A DNA stretch of 64,000 nucleotides from Thalassotalea hakodatensis (lineage in GTDB: Bacteria > Pseudomonadota > Gammaproteobacteria > Enterobacterales > Alteromonadaceae), in NCBI RefSeq assembly GCF_030295995.1, contig NZ_AP027365.1, forward strand, positions 496,001-560,000, in the 5' to 3' direction. The translations under genes and the position numbers were made by a program. The notes beneath the pieces are model-generated. The model was not told the DNA's origin. It ran no database searches and saw nothing but the letters and a program-made list of their open reading frames with translations. Below, one piece after another: positions 61,906 through 64,000 of this stretch. Every line of letters starts with the position of its first letter. Within the stretch, counting starts at the first letter, position 1.

Positions 61906-64000
61906 TATTGCTTGATAAAAACGGCGGTGGTTAGCGCCGGTACAGAAAAACTGTTGGTACCTATTTGACTTTCTTTGACCACGTTATCAGCTCCTTGTTG
62001 TTGTACTGGATGAAGTTGGTAGTCGTTTGCGTTAGCAAAGTTGAGCGTTTTGCGATTACCTGAGTTATTAAATATAACAAGGGTGCTCGGATAGTTTTTG
62101 TTACCATTGATACTCATTGCAAGCATACCAAGCTGTTGTTTGCTGCCAGTATTATGGAACCGAACATTGGCAATAATTTGTTTGGCGGTGGTTAAACGAA
62201 AAAGTGGGTTAGACATTCTTATGTTGACCAAATCAAGGAAAACCTTGGTGCTAAATGCAATATCCTTTGCAGAGGCTACATCTTTGCCAGCATTCTTATG
62301 GCGTAATGTTAAAATGGTTGGCCAGTTTTGTTGGTCCTTTTCTGCTGGCGGTAAGCCGATCTCGTAGTTATTTGAGCGTTTGGTAAAATCTACATAGTTA
62401 AACCAGTCGCCATAATCATAGGAATCTCGCAAGAAACCTTTTGATCGTAACATTTCACTGCCCATATGAATGAAAGGAATGCCCTGGGAAAATAACGGAT
62501 ACGCAAGCGATAAAAGCTGCATTCGCACACGCTGCTCAGTGGTCAAATCATAAGCAATACGGTATTGGTTGTTGTCCCATAACGTTTGATTGTCGTGCTT
62601 TGATACGTAGTTAATGGTGTCGGCAGGATCAAGTGCATAGCCTGTTGGTTGATCGCCATATGGAATTTCACTTCCTTTTCGAATGGTATCTTCTGCAGTA
62701 AATAATGGGTAGTTAGCTAAGTTGCCCGTTAAACCAATTCGGAGTTGATCGGCTAACGCGAGATAACGTTGGCGATCGTCGCCTGATTGCAGTTCATTAG
62801 GAAATGTTGCCAAACCATTAGCAATACCTTGGCTTTTGCGAATTTCTTGTCCTTGCGCATTAAATGCACCGCCTCTTACAGCGTCTCTTAACCTGTCGGT
62901 AAAGGTACCAATTTCAGTTCCACCAAGTGCTAGTTGACTGGCTTGCTCAAATCGCTGGTGATTGGCAACTTCACCAAAGTTCCATCCTTCACCATAAAAG
63001 TAGGTGTCAGCATCAACGGCTTTTACTGCTCCACGGGCGTTAAGCATTGATGATTTGGGTTGGTGGCCCATTAGGTCAAAACGAAAACCGTCAATTTTGT
63101 AATCTCTTGCCCAAACTACTAATGAGTCAATCATTAATTTTTCCATCATCGTATGTTCTGTTGCAGTGTTATCACAACAAGTAGACTGGGCAATTTTTCC
63201 CGTAATAGGATCTAATCGTTGATAATAATTAGGAACAATTTTATCGAGAACAGCAGTTGGCGCTAAGGCAGCTTGGTGGGTATGGTTATAAACAACATCC
63301 ATGATCACGCGAAACCCTAAATTGTGTAATGTTTGTACCATCGTTCGAAACTCAACAATGCGGCTTACTCCATCAGAGTTTATTGCGTAACTGCCTTCCG
63401 GCACTGTGTAATGAAATGGGTCATACCCCCAGTTATAATTATCATGGCGTTGTAGTGCTGAAATAACGGCTTGTTGTTGTTTGCTCGTACTAGGCAACGT
63501 TGCCAGATATTCATTTAATTTCTGCGATTTATCGGTATTTAATGCACAAATTTCTTCAAGTTGGCTTTTTCGGCAAATATCATTTAGTGAGTTGTTGATA
63601 TCTATTACGGTTTCGCTATTTTCATCTACCGTGCCTATATCGAATGCGGGCAGTAAATGAATACTGTTTATTCCTGCGGTTCTAAGTGCTTTTAAATGTA
63701 ACATTCCGGCGCTATTTTTTTCGGTAAAAGCGAGGTATTTACCTCGATTATTCTTATTTTTTAGTGTTGTATCGTGTGAACTAAAATCACGAATATGGGT
63801 TTCATAAAAAATATTATCTTCAGGGTTTTTAACAGGGTTATCTCGCTGCGTAAGCCAGCCTCTTGGCTGGGTGGAAGGGTGATTTAAATCAAATATTTGT
63901 GAGTGCTCACTATTCGTTGATAAACTCAGAGAATAAGGGTCAGTTGTGATTACTTCTTCTATTTTTTTCGTGCTTGGATGATATAAGGTGATTTGGTAGC
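61905..64000 (-). CDS. Pullulanase-type alpha-1,6-glucosidase (GH13), 5' end outside window
   Basis: The frame stays open to the window end, giving about 698 C-terminal residues; the N-terminal domains lie outside. Visible before the barrel are T-D-P-Y-S-L-S-L-S and P-R-G-W-L, typical of pullulanases. The GH13 barrel has V-I-M-D-V-V-Y-N-H-T (region I), D-G-F-R-F-D-L-M-G-H (region II nucleophile Asp), Y-F-Y-G-E-G-W-N-F (region III Glu) and Y-V-S-K-H-D-N (region IV). A C-terminal beta-domain follows. It debranches alpha-glucans for the neighbouring GH97 enzyme and MFS transporter. Confidence 0.9.
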   Translation of the reverse strand, partial: YQITLYHPSTKKIEEVITTDPYSLSLSTNSEHSQIFDLNHPSTQPRGWLTQRDNPVKNPEDNIFYETHIRDFSSHDTTLKNKNNRGKYLAFTEKNSAGMLHLKALRTAGINSIHLLPAFDIGTVDENSETVIDINNSLNDICRKSQLEEICALNTDKSQKLNEYLATLPSTSKQQQAVISALQRHDNYNWGYDPFHYTVPEGSYAINSDGVSRIVEFRTMVQTLHNLGFRVIMDVVYNHTHQAALAPTAVLDKIVPNYYQRLDPITGKIAQSTCCDNTATEHTMMEKLMIDSLVVWARDYKIDGFRFDLMGHQPKSSMLNARGAVKAVDADTYFYGEGWNFGEVANHQRFEQASQLALGGTEIGTFTDRLRDAVRGGAFNAQGQEIRKSQGIANGLATFPNELQSGDDRQRYLALADQLRIGLTGNLANYPLFTAEDTIRKGSEIPYGDQPTGYALDPADTINYVSKHDNQTLWDNNQYRIAYDLTTEQRVRMQLLSLAYPLFSQGIPFIHMGSEMLRSKGFLRDSYDYGDWFNYVDFTKRSNNYEIGLPPAEKDQQNWPTILTLRHKNAGKDVASAKDIAFSTKVFLDLVNIRMSNPLFRLTTAKQIIANVRFHNTGSKQQLGMLAMSINGNKNYPSTLVIFNNSGNRKTLNFANANDYQLHPVQQQGADNVVKESQIGTNSFSVPALTTAVFIKQ

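Noticed and set aside
1-64000. CRISPR array, prophage or integron
   Set aside because: No regularly spaced repeats, phage structural or integrase genes, or attC-like series were seen; the mobile content is limited to the two IS elements and the MITE-like repeat.

Overview
This window is an AT-rich chromosome segment from a marine gammaproteobacterium of the Alteromonadales, most likely the Colwellia/Thalassotalea group. The evidence is the gene order pepA-holC-valS beside lptF-lptG, a Shewanella-type GlcNAc operon (nagK, SIS-type nagB-II, nagA, nagP), a complete ccm cytochrome c maturation locus linked to hemH, and TonB/PepSY/flavoreductase iron genes. The assignment rests on gene content only, because no rRNA or other phylogenetic marker was compared.

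Layout. 1-5046: the C-terminal part of one flavin-dependent tryptophan halogenase and a complete paralogue in the opposite orientation, separated by a nested mobile island. The island is a ~315-bp MITE-like repeat split by an IS10-like (IS4 family) element and by an IS110/IS1111-type element. 5185-12643: chitin/GlcNAc catabolism, with a lipoprotein chitobiase (GH20) and nagK-nagBII-nagA-nagP, each preceded by a LacI-type palindrome that looks like a NagR operator. 12938-21574: a small conserved gene, then ccmABCDE (minus) divergent from ccmFGHI-hemH (plus). 21704-28217: a lamin-tail-domain surface protein, a cold-shock protein, and pepA-holC-valS. 28458-30658: lptFG. 30686-36214: an RDD protein and an RND efflux pair with a divergent TetR regulator and two tandem operators. 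36347-37741: a tRNA-Leu fragment and two tRNA-Leu(CAA) genes flanking a RelE/ParE-type toxin-antitoxin pair.

38062-44189: a Fes/IroE-like esterase with a TPR-like tail, MscS, an M61 peptidase, a GST and a WYL regulator. 44231-48616: a ferric-ion ABC transporter (FbpABC type) led by an unrecognised periplasmic protein. 49089-49991: a stress-type cluster of three small genes (PA2169 family, UPF0391, small acidic lipoprotein). 50148-55861: a TonB receptor operon ending in a membrane-anchored flavoreductase, which looks like uptake plus reductive release of iron. 56104-57066: an orphan periplasmic binding-like protein. 57140-64000: a maltodextrin locus (LacI regulator, MFS transporter, GH97 alpha-glucosidase, and a pullulanase cut by the window end).

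Three themes link the parts: polysaccharide scavenging (GlcNAc and alpha-glucans), iron acquisition with Fur-like boxes at three loci, and heme/cytochrome c assembly. The most unusual structure is the MITE-like repeat. Its ends form the TAA stop codon of two unrelated genes, one at each end of the window, and it is also the target of the IS1111-type element, whose non-coding region carries a matching 8-9 nt stretch that could be a bridge-RNA guide.
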